Shown here in pieces: positions 26,032 through 35,318 of a stretch of 35,318 bases of DNA (positions within the stretch are counted from its first letter, which is position 1; the number at the start of each line of letters is the position of its first letter). The stretch covers positions 1 through 35,318 of the forward strand of contig NZ_JAABRQ010000030.1 in NCBI RefSeq assembly GCF_011390835.1, written 5' to 3'. This DNA is from Hydrogenophaga sp. (lineage in GTDB: Bacteria; Pseudomonadota; Gammaproteobacteria; Burkholderiales; Burkholderiaceae_C). The notes beneath the pieces are model-generated. The model was not told the origin of the DNA, searched no databases, and was given only the letters and a program-made list of their open reading frames with translations. The position numbers were made by a program, and so were the translations under genes.

Positions 26032-26040
26032 AATTTGTGC

Positions 26041-26880
26041 ATGGCACTTTACCTGATTGGGGATGTACAAGGCTGTAACGCGGCCTTGGGGCAGCTGCTC
26101 GACAAGCTGGCGTTCTCACCCAGCCGCGACACCGTGTTTCTGCTCGGTGATCTGGTCAACCGCGGCCCCGATTCGCTGGGCGTGCTGCGGCGCGTGATCG
26201 CGCTCAATGGTGCGGCGCAGGTCCTGCTCGGCAACCACGACTTGCATTTGCTCGCAACCGCCAATGGTGTGCGCAAGCCGCACCGCAATGACACGGTGGA
26301 CGACATCCTGGACGCACCCGATTGCGATTCGCTGCTGACCTGGCTTCGCCACCAACCCATGGCCTTGCAGGCGCAGGGCTGGCTGATGGTGCATGCCGGC
26401 GTGCTGCCCGCCTGGGACGTGGCGCAGACGCTGACGCTGGCCGGTGAACTGCAGACTGTGTTGCGCGGCCCGGACTGGCTGGACTTTCTGCACCACCTGT
26501 ATGGCAACCAGCCAGATCGCTGGCGCGACGATCTCACCGGCTTCGACCGGCTGCGGGTGATCGTCAACGCACTGACGCGGCTGCGCTTTTGCACAGCTGA
26601 GGGGGTGATGGAATTCGACACCAAGGACAGCGCGAACGCCGCACCCGCGGGTTTCATGCCCTGGTTCGACGCGCCCGGCCGTCGCACAGTCGACACACCG
26701 GTGGCGTTTGGCCACTGGTCAACCCTGGGCCGCGTGGAGCGGGCCGATGTGCTGCCGCTGGACACAGGGTGCGTGTGGGGAGGCTGCCTCACAGCTGCGC
26801 GCTTGCTCGACGATCGGGGCAACGTGGAGCGCATCGAGGTGCGCTGCGCGCAGGCTCAGCGCCCAGGCAAAAAAAGCTGA
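26041..26880 (+). CDS. apaH: Bis(5'-nucleosyl)-tetraphosphatase, symmetrical
   Basis: A 279-residue metallophosphoesterase that splits Ap4A to two ADP and can remove Np4 caps from RNA. The start MALYLIGDVQGCNAALGQLLDKL has GDVQG at residues 7-11, then GDLVNRGPDSL near 37-47 and GNHD near 66-69, followed by VHAGVLP and the C-terminal FGHWSTLG. Length is typical (270-282). The frame begins slightly upstream with a TTG, but ATG 26041 is the family start. No ribosome site is visible; see the finding on the divergent start pair. It converges on the DEAD-box helicase with 16 bases between stops. Confidence 0.95.
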   Translation: MALYLIGDVQGCNAALGQLLDKLAFSPSRDTVFLLGDLVNRGPDSLGVLRRVIALNGAAQVLLGNHDLHLLATANGVRKPHRNDTVDDILDAPDCDSLLTWLRHQPMALQAQGWLMVHAGVLPAWDVAQTLTLAGELQTVLRGPDWLDFLHHLYGNQPDRWRDDLTGFDRLRVIVNALTRLRFCTAEGVMEFDTKDSANAAPAGFMPWFDAPGRRTVDTPVAFGHWSTLGRVERADVLPLDTGCVWGGCLTAARLLDDRGNVERIEVRCAQAQRPGKKS

Positions 26881-26896
26881 GCACGAGCGCTGCGGA

Positions 26897-28375
<1,479 letters not shown>

Positions 28376-28484
28376 TGGCAAAACGTGGCGCGAAAGGCGG
28401 TACCCAGGCTGGGCGTTAGCCTCCTATTGTCGCACTTCAGACCTTTTTTGCCTGTTTTTGGCCTGTTTGCGCCCTTGATCCGCC

Positions 28485-29396
28485 TCAAAGGGAGCGTGCA
28501 TTGAAGGTGTCGCACGCCTGCACCTGGCCCGTCTTGAGGCCGGTATTGAACCAGCGCTGGCGCTGGTCACTGGTGCCGTGGGTGAAGCTGTCGGGCACCA
28601 CCATGCCCTGGCTCTTGCGTTGCAAGGCATCGTCACCGATGGCGGCGGCCGCGTTCATCGCCTCTTCCACATCACCCGGCTCAATGATGCCTGTGCTCTT
28701 GTCGTTGTGATGCGCCCAGATGCCGGCGAAACAGTCGGCCTGCAACTCCAGCCGCACTGACAGCGCGTTGTACTCGCGCTCGCCGACTCGCCCGCGCGCC
28801 TGGTCCATCTTGGTCGTGATGCCCAGCAGGTTCTGCACATGGTGACCCACCTCGTGTGCGATCACATAGGCCTGGGCAAAGTCGCCAGGCGCGCCGAGCT
28901 GGCGGCGCAGGGTGTCGTAAAAGCTCAGATCGATGTAGACCTTCTGGTCGCCCGGGCAGTAAAAAGGGCCCATGGCCGACTGGCCGGTGCCGCAGGCGGT
29001 GGGCGTGGCGCCGCGAAACAGCACCAGTCGGGGCTTCTGGTACTGCGCGCCGCCCTGCTGGAATAGCTGGGTCCACACGTCTTCGGTTCCACCCAGCACC
29101 GCGGCGGTGAACTGGCCCATTTCATCGGTCGGCTTTTCGCCGGCGCCTGGCGCGGTCTGCACCTGGGCGCTGGGCGCGATGTCACCCGCTCCGCCCAGCA
29201 CGCCGAGAATCGTCATCGGGTTGATGCCAAAGATCCAGCCCGCCACCAGCGCGATCACGATGGTGCCCAGGCCTAGGCTGCGACCGCCGGTGCGCCGTCC
29301 TCCGCCGCCACCGAACATCCCGCCCAGGCCGCCACCGCCCGACGAGGAGCGACGGTCATCGACCTGATCCGACTGGCGGTTGTTTTCCCATTTCAT
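28485..29396 (-). CDS. YpfJ-type neutral zinc metallopeptidase, membrane anchored
   Basis: A 303-residue predicted metallopeptidase (zn_peptidase/YpfJ family). The N-terminus MKWENNRQSDQVDDRR is family-typical, followed by a glycine-rich stretch and one transmembrane segment (LGLGTIVIALVAGWIFGI), so the C-terminal domain probably faces the periplasm. The zinc motif HEVGHH starts at H181 (E182, H185), with Asp/Glu-containing LELQADCFAGIWAHH downstream. The ATG at 29396 has GGAGTG just upstream. Its physiological substrate is unknown. Confidence 0.9.
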   Translation of the reverse strand: MKWENNRQSDQVDDRRSSSGGGGLGGMFGGGGGRRTGGRSLGLGTIVIALVAGWIFGINPMTILGVLGGAGDIAPSAQVQTAPGAGEKPTDEMGQFTAAVLGGTEDVWTQLFQQGGAQYQKPRLVLFRGATPTACGTGQSAMGPFYCPGDQKVYIDLSFYDTLRRQLGAPGDFAQAYVIAHEVGHHVQNLLGITTKMDQARGRVGEREYNALSVRLELQADCFAGIWAHHNDKSTGIIEPGDVEEAMNAAAAIGDDALQRKSQGMVVPDSFTHGTSDQRQRWFNTGLKTGQVQACDTFNARSL

Positions 29397-29463
29397 CTGA
29401 CGCACTCCTGATCGGCGGGGAACTCGGTTCTGCACAATGCAGTCACAGGGTATGTAACGCCAA

Positions 29464-29481
29464 TGACTGACATGACTGACA
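29464..29481 (+). repeat. Short tandem TGACTGACA duplication
   Basis: Two perfect adjacent copies of the nine-base unit TGACTGACA lie at 29464-29472 and 29473-29481, just before the DUF4136 lipoprotein start. The unit could be an operator half-site or a slippage product; no regulator is obvious. Confidence 0.4.
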
Positions 29482-29491
29482 AGTCGCCATT

Positions 29492-30184
29492 ATGCAAACC
29501 CCGCTCCCCCCTGTCTCCCTGAACACCTCCAACGGTTTCCGCGGCGTGGCCGCAGCGTGCCGCATCACCGGCGCTGCGGTTTTTGCGTTGCTGCTGCTGG
29601 CCCTGGCCGGCTGTGCCAGCACCATCGACGCCAAGGTCACCCGCTTCAACCAGTGGCCCGCCGACGCCACCGGCCAGACCTTCAGCTTCACCGCCCCCGC
29701 AGCTGGGCGCGAGCTGGAGCTGCGCGCCTACCAGACGCTGGCGGCTCGCGAGCTCCAGACCCGTGGTCTGGTACCGTCTCCCGAGGGCCGCGCTGGCCGT
29801 TTTTTGGTGGATGTGCAGGCCAGCCAGGACGAGCGGCAGCGCACCCAGCTGGTACCGGTCTATGTGGATGACTGGGTCTACGTGCCGGCCTGGCGCGACC
29901 CCTCGCGGCACTACGGCGGCTACTGGGTGCAGGAGCGCTTCGGCAGCCGCTACGTGGGCGACCGTGAGGTCACGCGCACCGTGCAGGCCAGTGAATTGCG
30001 CCTGCGCATCAGTGATCAGGGCGACAGCACTGGAAAAACCGTGTTTGACGCCTCCGCTGTACAAGAAAGTCCGAGCGACGATCTGGCCGAGGTCATGCCT
30101 TTTCTGATGCAAGGCATTTTTCAGGATTTCCCTGGCGCCAACGGCCAGGTGAGACGCATGCGATTCGAGCTGCCCAAGCGCTGA
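29492..30184 (+). CDS. DUF4136 domain lipoprotein
   Basis: A 230-residue predicted lipoprotein: membrane segment AVFALLLLALAGC with the lipobox cysteine at residue 41. The mature domain begins TIDAKVTRFNQWPAD, the hallmark start of DUF4136 proteins, and continues with TFSFTAP, the helix LELRAYQTLAARELQTRGL and late LAEVMPFLMQGIFQDFPG. Function is unknown. The N-terminal region before the signal is rather long (about 25 residues), so a later start is possible, although no better initiation codon stands out. It converges on dcd with 18 bases between stops. Confidence 0.8.
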   Translation: MQTPLPPVSLNTSNGFRGVAAACRITGAAVFALLLLALAGCASTIDAKVTRFNQWPADATGQTFSFTAPAAGRELELRAYQTLAARELQTRGLVPSPEGRAGRFLVDVQASQDERQRTQLVPVYVDDWVYVPAWRDPSRHYGGYWVQERFGSRYVGDREVTRTVQASELRLRISDQGDSTGKTVFDASAVQESPSDDLAEVMPFLMQGIFQDFPGANGQVRRMRFELPKR

Positions 30185-30202
30185 GGCTGAGCGCCTGAGC
30201 GT

Positions 30203-30778
30203 TCAGGTCTTGGGCAGCGTGACGCCGACCTGACCCTGGTACTTGCCGCCGCGGTCCTTGTAACTGGTCTCGCAGACGTCATCCTTGTCGCTCTCGAAGA
30301 ACAGCACCTGCGCACAGCCTTCACCCGCGTAGATCTTGGCGGGCAGCGGCGTGGTGTTGGAAAACTCCAGCGTTACATAACCCTCCCACTCGGGCTCGAA
30401 AGGCGTCACGTTGACGATGATGCCGCAACGCGCGTAGGTGCTCTTGCCCAGGCAGATGGTGAGCACGTTGCGGGGAATGCGGAAATACTCCAAGGTGCGT
30501 GCCAGCGCAAAGCTGTTGGGCGGGATGACGCACACGTCCTTATTGATGTCGACAAAGCTGTTTTCGTCGAAGTTCTTGGGGTCGACCACCGTGCTGTGAA
30601 TGTTGGTGAAGACCTTGAACTCGGGCGCGCAGCGGATGTCGTAGCCGTAGCTGCTGGTGCCGTAGCTCACGATGCGCTCGCCCGCCGCGTTCTGCCGCAC
30701 CTGGCCAGGCTCGAAGGGCTCGATCATGCCGTGCTGCTCGGCCATGCGCCGGATCCATTTGTCGCTCTTGATGCTCAT
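30203..30778 (-). CDS. dcd: dCTP deaminase
   Basis: A 191-residue trimeric dCTP deaminase, supplying dUTP for thymidylate synthesis. The start [22 protein letters not shown] matches the family; ATG 30778 is used because upstream residues are not family-like. Conserved segments are [13 protein letters not shown], the active-site region [31 protein letters not shown] with the catalytic glutamate in LEFSN, and [12 protein letters not shown]. Length (188-193) is normal. The sequence type is that of beta-proteobacterial Dcd. Confidence 0.94.
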   Translation of the reverse strand: MSIKSDKWIRRMAEQHGMIEPFEPGQVRQNAAGERIVSYGTSSYGYDIRCAPEFKVFTNIHSTVVDPKNFDENSFVDINKDVCVIPPNSFALARTLEYFRIPRNVLTICLGKSTYARCGIIVNVTPFEPEWEGYVTLEFSNTTPLPAKIYAGEGCAQVLFFESDKDDVCETSYKDRGGKYQGQVGVTLPKT

Positions 30779-30849
30779 GGAGCGCCATTGTAGGGATGTC
30801 GGTCCACGGGCCCACATTCAGCAAAAACGGGAAGGCCCTGTCCGTCGTC

Positions 30850-30879
30850 CAGTCATTTCAGGAATGACTGAAACTTCAG
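30850..30879. promoter_or_regulatory. Overlapping palindromes upstream of the GbsR-cydAB operon
   Basis: CAGTCATT (30850-30857) and AATGACTG (30863-30870) form a perfect eight-base inverted repeat around TCAGG; TTTCAG (30856-30861) and CTGAAA (30868-30873) form a second, and CTGAA-AC-TTCAG (30868-30879) a third. The cluster lies about 25-55 bases before the regulator start. It is a strong candidate operator for the MarR/GbsR protein encoded next, i.e. for autoregulation of the operon. Confidence 0.6.
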
Positions 30880-30903
30880 AAGCCTCACGCTAAGCTGGCG
30901 TCC

Positions 30904-31500
30904 ATGCCATTGCAGGACCACCTCCCCGCCCTGAACCGCGAGTTCGTTGCCCACTTCGGTGAAATGGGCAGCAAGTGGGGCATCAACCGCACAGTGGGGC
31001 AGATCTATGCCCTGCTCTACATCTCGCCCCAGGCGCTGAACGCCGAGGAGATCGCCGAAACGCTGGAGTTTTCACGCTCCAACGTCAGCATGGGCTTGAA
31101 GGAATTGCAGGCCTGGCGGCTGGTGCGGCTACGCCACCAGACGGGCGACCGGCGCGAGTATTTCGAAGCCCCAGCGGACGTGTGGGAGATCTTTCGGGTG
31201 CTGGCCGAGGAGCGGCGGCGGCGCGAAATCGAGCCAACGCTGTCCATGCTGCGCACGGCCTTGCTGGAGAAGCCCCGCAGCGACGCGGAGCGCCACGCGC
31301 AACAGCGCATGCGCGAGATGCACGACCTGATCGACCGCCTCATGACCTGGTTCGATGACGTGCAAAAGCTCGCCCCGGAGACCGCCATGCAGCTCATGGG
31401 CATGGGCACCACCGTGACCAAGGTGCTCGAAATCAAGGACCGCCTCACCGGACGCAGCAGCAAAACCCCGGGCGTCGGCCCAGGACGCAACGCAGCCTAA
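30904..31500 (+). CDS. GbsR/MarR family transcriptional regulator
   Basis: A 198-residue winged-helix protein of the GbsR type. The DNA-binding domain includes INRTVGQIYALLYISPQALNAEEIAETLEFSRSNVSMGLKELQAWRLVRLRHQTGDRREYFEAP; the later region is helical (EPTLSMLRTALLEKPRSDAERHAQQRMREMHDLIDRLMTWF) and probably forms the dimer. It is 14 bases upstream of cydA on the same strand, so it is likely the operon regulator. Signal sensed is unknown. The palindrome cluster just upstream suggests autoregulation. Confidence 0.88.
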   Translation: MPLQDHLPALNREFVAHFGEMGSKWGINRTVGQIYALLYISPQALNAEEIAETLEFSRSNVSMGLKELQAWRLVRLRHQTGDRREYFEAPADVWEIFRVLAEERRRREIEPTLSMLRTALLEKPRSDAERHAQQRMREMHDLIDRLMTWFDDVQKLAPETAMQLMGMGTTVTKVLEIKDRLTGRSSKTPGVGPGRNAA

Positions 31501-31514
31501 CCCAGCACCTCACC

Positions 31515-32879
31515 ATGGAACTCGACGCCCTCATCCTCTCGCGCATTCAATTCGCCGCGAACATCAGCTTTCACATCCTGTTTCCGACCATCACCATCGC
31601 GCTGTGCTGGTTCCTGTTGTTCTTCCGCCTGCGCTTCGTGAAAACGCGCGACCCAGCCTGGGAAGAGGCCTACTATTTCTGGACCAAGGTGTTTGCACTC
31701 ACCTTTGCACTGGGCGTGGTCTCGGGCATCGTAATGAGCTTTCAGTTCGGCACCAACTGGCCGGGCTTCATGGAGCGCACGGGCAACATCTCGGGCCCGC
31801 TGCTGGGCTATGAGGTGCTGACGGCGTTTTTCCTGGAGGCCAGCTTCCTTGGCATCATGCTGTTTGGCCGTGGCCGGGTGAGCGAGCGGGTGCACCTGAC
31901 CGCCACCTTGCTGGTGGCCCTCGGCACCACCTTGTCGGCCTTCTGGATCCTGAGCCTGAACTCGTGGATGCACACGCCAGCGGGTTACGAGATCGTCAAC
32001 GGCCAGTTCATCCCGACCGACTGGCTGGCGGTGGTCTTCAACCCCTCGTTGCCCTACCGGTTGGCGCACAAGCTGCTCGCGTCTGCGCTCACTGCGTCGT
32101 TCCTGATTGCCGGCCTGTGCGCCTGGCAGTTGCTCAAGGGCAGCGCGACGCGCGGCACCCACAAGGCCTTGCGCGCCGCCGTGTTCACCGCCGCCGCCGT
32201 GATGCCGCTGCAATTCCTCGCCGGTGACCTGCACGGCCTGAACACGCTGGAACACCAGCCCGCCAAAGTGGCGGCCATGGAAGGCATCTGGGAGACGCAG
32301 CGCGGTGCTCCATTGACCCTGTTCGGCGTGCCCGATGAAAAACAGCGAACCACGCACTTCGCCATCGAAATCCCGAAGCTGGCCAGCCTGGTGCTGACCC
32401 ACGATCTGGACGGCGAAATCAAAGGCCTGAATGAATTCGAAGGCGCACACCCGCCGGTGGCGCCCGTGTTCTACGCCTTCCGCGTCATGGTGGGCGTGGG
32501 CACGCTGATGCTGCTGGTCGCCGGCTTCACCGCCTGGCGGCTGTGGAAGCAACGTCGGCAGGCCGAGGTGGCCTTGCCGCGGCCGCTGCTGTGGGTGCTC
32601 TCGGGCATGGCGTTTTCCGGCTGGGTCGCCACGCTGGCAGGCTGGTACGTGACCGAGATCGGGCGCCAACCCTATCTGGTGTACGGGCTGATGCGCACGA
32701 CCGAAGCTGCCACCACCGTTCCACCGCCCTACATCGCCCTCACGCTGACCGCCTACCTGATTGTCTACGGCCTTTTGCTGGTGACCTACGTGGGTGTGCT
32801 CAAGTACATGGCTGAAAACCCCAAGCAACACGCGCCGGAGGCACCGAAAGGCGCGTTGCTGGGAAAGGCCGGCGTATGA
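31515..32879 (+). CDS. cydA: Cytochrome bd-type ubiquinol oxidase subunit I (cyanide-insensitive type)
   Basis: A 454-residue integral inner-membrane quinol oxidase subunit carrying haems b558, b595 and d. H20 (ISFHILFPT) is the haem d/b595 ligand, H185 (RLAHKLLAS) the b558 ligand, and the GRQPYLVYGLMRT segment near residue 390 is the conserved quinol-side motif. The Q loop (about 240-320) is short, as in CioA-type enzymes. No Shine-Dalgarno is seen; translation is probably coupled to the preceding regulator. It uses O2 with high affinity and does not pump protons, useful at low oxygen. cioA is an alternative name. Confidence 0.94.
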   Translation: MELDALILSRIQFAANISFHILFPTITIALCWFLLFFRLRFVKTRDPAWEEAYYFWTKVFALTFALGVVSGIVMSFQFGTNWPGFMERTGNISGPLLGYEVLTAFFLEASFLGIMLFGRGRVSERVHLTATLLVALGTTLSAFWILSLNSWMHTPAGYEIVNGQFIPTDWLAVVFNPSLPYRLAHKLLASALTASFLIAGLCAWQLLKGSATRGTHKALRAAVFTAAAVMPLQFLAGDLHGLNTLEHQPAKVAAMEGIWETQRGAPLTLFGVPDEKQRTTHFAIEIPKLASLVLTHDLDGEIKGLNEFEGAHPPVAPVFYAFRVMVGVGTLMLLVAGFTAWRLWKQRRQAEVALPRPLLWVLSGMAFSGWVATLAGWYVTEIGRQPYLVYGLMRTTEAATTVPPPYIALTLTAYLIVYGLLLVTYVGVLKYMAENPKQHAPEAPKGALLGKAGV

Positions 32880-33874
32880 CCTGGGCTGAATTCCTACCGC
32901 TTTTTTTTCTGGCCGTGATGGGCTTTTCCCTGCTGGCTTATGTGATTCTGGACGGCTACGACCTCGGCGTCGGCCTGCTGCTACTGCAGGCGAACGACAC
33001 CGAAAAAGACACCATGATCGCCAGCATCGGTCCGTTCTGGGACGCCAATGAAACCTGGCTGGTGCTGGGTGTTGGCGTGCTGCTGATTGCCTTTCCCTTC
33101 GCGCACGGCCTGGTGTTGCAGGCCCTCTATTTGCCGGTGGCGGTGATGCTGATCGGGCTCATCCTGCGCGGCGTGGCATTTGACTTCCGGGTCAAGGCGC
33201 CTCTGAAGTACAAGCCATTCTGGAACCGGGCATTTTTCGCTGGCTCGCTGATGGCCGCCTCGTCGCAGGGCTGGATGCTGGGCAGCTACATCACCGGCTT
33301 TGCCAGCGGACCACTGGGCTGGGCATTCAGCCTGGGCATCGCCTTCACCCTGCCGGCGGCCTATGTGCTCCTGGGCTCGGGCTGGCTGATCATGAAGACC
33401 GATGGCGACTTGCAGCAGAGCTCGGTGCGCTGGGCGCGGCGCGTGCTGTGGCCCATGGCCGGCGCCCTATTGGCCATCTCGGCGGCCACGCCGCTGGTAA
33501 AAGCGGGCGTGCTGGAAAAATGGTTCGGCGTGCCGCAGGTGTTCGCCCTGCTGCCGGTGCCGCTCATGTGTGCCCTGGCTTTCTTTGCCATGCGCTGGGT
33601 ACTCACGCGCCCGAACCTGGTGACCGCGGGCTACGGCTGGCTGGTGTTTGCCAACACGGTGCTGATCTTCGTGCTGGCCTTCTTTGGGCTCGCTTACAGC
33701 ATCTTCCCCGACATCGTGATCGGCCGTATGACGGTGTGGGAGGCCGCGATCAGCACCGCCTCGTTGAACGTGATTTTTGTGGGCGTGGCGATCACGCTGC
33801 CCGTGATCATTGGCTACACCGTGTTCATGTACCGGGTGTTCTGGGGCAAGGCGACCGAGCTCAAGTACGGTTGA
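32876..33874 (+). CDS. cydB: Cytochrome bd-type ubiquinol oxidase subunit II
   Basis: A 332-residue membrane subunit paired with CydA. Its ATG overlaps the cydA stop (ATGA), giving coupled translation. Family features are the N-terminal FLAVMGFSLLAYVILDGYDLGVGLLL, the IGPFWDANETWLVLGVGVLLIAFP segment, and the RGVAFDFRVK loop. Eight or so hydrophobic segments follow. Length is that of CioB-type (about 330-340), shorter than E. coli CydB (379). The 3' end overlaps the convergent guanine-deaminase gene by 14 bases. Confidence 0.94.
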   Translation: MTWAEFLPLFFLAVMGFSLLAYVILDGYDLGVGLLLLQANDTEKDTMIASIGPFWDANETWLVLGVGVLLIAFPFAHGLVLQALYLPVAVMLIGLILRGVAFDFRVKAPLKYKPFWNRAFFAGSLMAASSQGWMLGSYITGFASGPLGWAFSLGIAFTLPAAYVLLGSGWLIMKTDGDLQQSSVRWARRVLWPMAGALLAISAATPLVKAGVLEKWFGVPQVFALLPVPLMCALAFFAMRWVLTRPNLVTAGYGWLVFANTVLIFVLAFFGLAYSIFPDIVIGRMTVWEAAISTASLNVIFVGVAITLPVIIGYTVFMYRVFWGKATELKYG

Positions 33875-35165
33875 GGGCCTGCGCCTTCAGACCTGCGCTG
33901 AAGGTCTGCGTGACCACGCGCTCATCCCCCAGCACGATCAACGCAAACAGCAGCTCTTCGAGGCTGTCGGCTTGCTGCGTGCGGCGCGCCAGCAGCGGCG
34001 TGGCCTCGGGGTTGAGCACCACGAAGTCGGCCTCGTTGCCGGGTTGCAGATTACCGACCACGCCCTTCAGCCCCAGCGCATGCGCCGCGCCCGCCGTGTG
34101 CTGCCACCAGAGCTGCGACGGCTGGAGGCTCAGGCCTGGCTTGGTCTGGCCTTCGCGACCCACGAAGTAGGCGGCGAGCATGGTCTTGAAGGGCGAAAAG
34201 CTGGTGCCACCCCCCACATCGCTGGCCAGGCCATAACCCATGCCCGCAGCATCCGCTGCGAGGTAGTCGAAGAAGCCGCTGCCCAGAAAAAGGTTGCTGG
34301 TGGGGCACACGGCGGCCACCGCGCCCGAGCGTTGCATGAGCGCGCGGTCATCTTCACTCAGATGAATGCAGTGTGCGTAAACGGCGCGCTGGCGCAGCAA
34401 ACCAAAGTCGCCATAAACACCCAGGTAGCTGCCCGCCTCGGGGAACAGCTCGTGCGCCCAGCGCACCTCGTCGCGGTTTTCCGCCACGTGCGACTGGATC
34501 CAGGTTGCTGGGTAACGCGCGGCGAGCTCGCCCGCGCCGCGCAGCTGTGCTGGCGTACAAGACGGTGCAAATCGCGGCGTGATCGCGTAGCCCAAACGGT
34601 CCACGCCGTGCCAGCGCTGCAGGAGGGTTTCGCTGTCGATCAGGCTTTGTTCGGTCTCGTCGCGCACGCCGTCGGGGCTGTTGCGGTCCTGCAGCACCTT
34701 GCCGGTGATGAACCGCAAGCCACGAGCCTGCGCGGCCTCGAATGCGGCCGTCACCGAGGCCGGGTGCGAGGTGGCGAAAGTCAGCGCGGTGGTGACGCCG
34801 TGGCGCTGCAGTTCGTCAAAGAAGAACGCCGCCACGCCACACGCATAGGCCGGATCGGAGAAGCGCGCTTCGTGGGGAAAAGTGTAGTGCTCCAGCCAGG
34901 GCAAGAGACCATCGGCCGGCGAGCCGATCACGTCGGTCTGCGGGTAATGCACATGCATGTCCACAAAACCCGGCGCGATCAGCCGGTCGCGCCAATCGTG
35001 CACCCCCAGGCCAGGGAACTGCTCAATGAGGGCGCCGTAGGCCCCAGCCGCCCGCACGGTGTGCACACCCCACTCGTCGGGCGCGGTCACGAGCAGCCCA
35101 TCGGGGTCGTACAAGGGTCTGTGCTGGTCGTCGAAGCGCAGCAGGGCGGCGCGGTAGGCTTGCAT
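33861..35165 (-). CDS. guaD: Guanine deaminase
   Basis: A 434-residue amidohydrolase that converts guanine to xanthine and ammonia. The metal motif VDMHVHYPQTDVIGSPADGLLPWLE is the GuaD signature; zinc ligands also come from SHVAEN and the HCIHLS segment, and the catalytic Asp from ASDVGGGTSFS. The C-terminal LGNLQPGNEADF-type beta segment is present as VVGNLQPGNEADFVVLNP. Two adjacent ATG codons (35168, 35165) start the protein; the longer frame to 35195 adds nothing family-like. Length is normal. It probably belongs with purine catabolism genes beyond the right edge. Confidence 0.94.
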   Translation of the reverse strand: MQAYRAALLRFDDQHRPLYDPDGLLVTAPDEWGVHTVRAAGAYGALIEQFPGLGVHDWRDRLIAPGFVDMHVHYPQTDVIGSPADGLLPWLEHYTFPHEARFSDPAYACGVAAFFFDELQRHGVTTALTFATSHPASVTAAFEAAQARGLRFITGKVLQDRNSPDGVRDETEQSLIDSETLLQRWHGVDRLGYAITPRFAPSCTPAQLRGAGELAARYPATWIQSHVAENRDEVRWAHELFPEAGSYLGVYGDFGLLRQRAVYAHCIHLSEDDRALMQRSGAVAAVCPTSNLFLGSGFFDYLAADAAGMGYGLASDVGGGTSFSPFKTMLAAYFVGREGQTKPGLSLQPSQLWWQHTAGAAHALGLKGVVGNLQPGNEADFVVLNPEATPLLARRTQQADSLEELLFALIVLGDERVVTQTFSAGLKAQALNRT

Positions 35166-35267
35166 CATCCGCTCACTGTACTCAAGGCGCTGCACCAGGG
35201 CATACCGCCCCGGGCATGGCTTCGATACACCGCGTGAGAAACCGCACGGCGTGCCTTGGCACCGATC

Positions 35268-35318
35268 TCAGGGCTTGAACGAGCCCACCACGCCCTCGAC
35301 CGCCCAATCCATGGCCTG
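35268..35318 (-). CDS. C-terminus of an unidentified protein, possibly a BMP-family solute-binding protein
   Basis: Only 16 codons and a stop are visible (QAMDWAVEGVVGSFKP). The residues resemble the ends of basic-membrane-protein (BMP/PnrA-like) ABC substrate-binding proteins, which bind purine nucleosides, and the neighbour guaD makes a purine uptake role attractive. The assignment rests on very little sequence. The 102 bases between it and guaD hold nothing else I can identify. Confidence 0.4.
   Translation of the reverse strand, partial: QAMDWAVEGVVGSFKP

Noticed and set aside
31497..32831. A 444-codon minus-strand frame opposite cydA
   Set aside because: It is antisense to a clear cytochrome bd subunit; its Gln/His/Arg-rich translation is a typical shadow.

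Overview
The window is about 35 kb of GC-rich (by eye), densely packed bacterial DNA. Protein signatures (a Burkholderiales-type porin, a short-Q-loop cytochrome bd, a CbbR/CbbY/CbbE/CbbF/CbbP/CbbT/CbbZ/CbbG gene order like that of Cupriavidus/Ralstonia) and a dispersed palindromic intergenic repeat seen in related genomes suggest a facultatively autotrophic betaproteobacterium, probably Burkholderiales/Comamonadaceae (a Hydrogenophaga-like organism). This is inference from family resemblance; no search was run.

Layout. (1) 1-6583, minus strand: a Calvin-Benson-Bassham operon cbbY-cbbE(rpe)-cbbF-cbbP-cbbT-cbbZ-cbbG; cbbG (GAPDH) runs off the left edge. It is divergent from the LysR gene cbbR1 (6698-7672), with an AT-rich TTAAGT/ACTTAA-containing spacer between them. 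(2) 7673-17893: genes unrelated to CO2 fixation: an M48 lipoprotein protease, a porin with a terminator, a small secreted protein, a phytase-like lipoprotein, SlyX, a PD-(D/E)XK-like protein divergent from a large Fe-S (XPD/DinG-type) helicase with its own N-terminal nuclease-like domain, and an Lrp/AsnC regulator divergent from an ornithine-cyclodeaminase-family gene. (3) 17900-23615, minus strand: a second Calvin operon, cbbL-cbbS-cbbQ-cbbO plus a fifth small gene in the position called cbbN in Nitrosomonas, encoding form IA RuBisCO and its MoxR/VWA activase; it is divergent from a second LysR gene, cbbR2 (23801-24730). (4) 24721-35318: a HlyC/CorC-type CBS protein, apaH, a RhlE-type DEAD-box helicase, a YpfJ-type zinc metallopeptidase, a DUF4136 lipoprotein, dcd, a GbsR/MarR regulator in line with a cydAB (cyanide-insensitive type) oxidase operon, guanine deaminase, and the last residues of another minus-strand gene.

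How the genes work together. CbbP makes RuBP, form IA RuBisCO (CbbLS) carboxylates it, CbbQO reactivates inhibited enzyme, CbbZ and CbbY remove phosphoglycolate and misfire sugar bisphosphates, and CbbG/F/T/E regenerate RuBP. The first operon has the Cupriavidus order cbbLSXYEFPTZG but lacks the leading LSX; the RuBisCO is instead supplied by a separate form IA/cbbQO unit with its own cbbR. The most unusual single observation is an in-frame 90-bp stretch inside cbbO, immediately after the VWA MIDAS motif, which resembles the dispersed intergenic palindromic repeat present at three other places in the same cbb operons.
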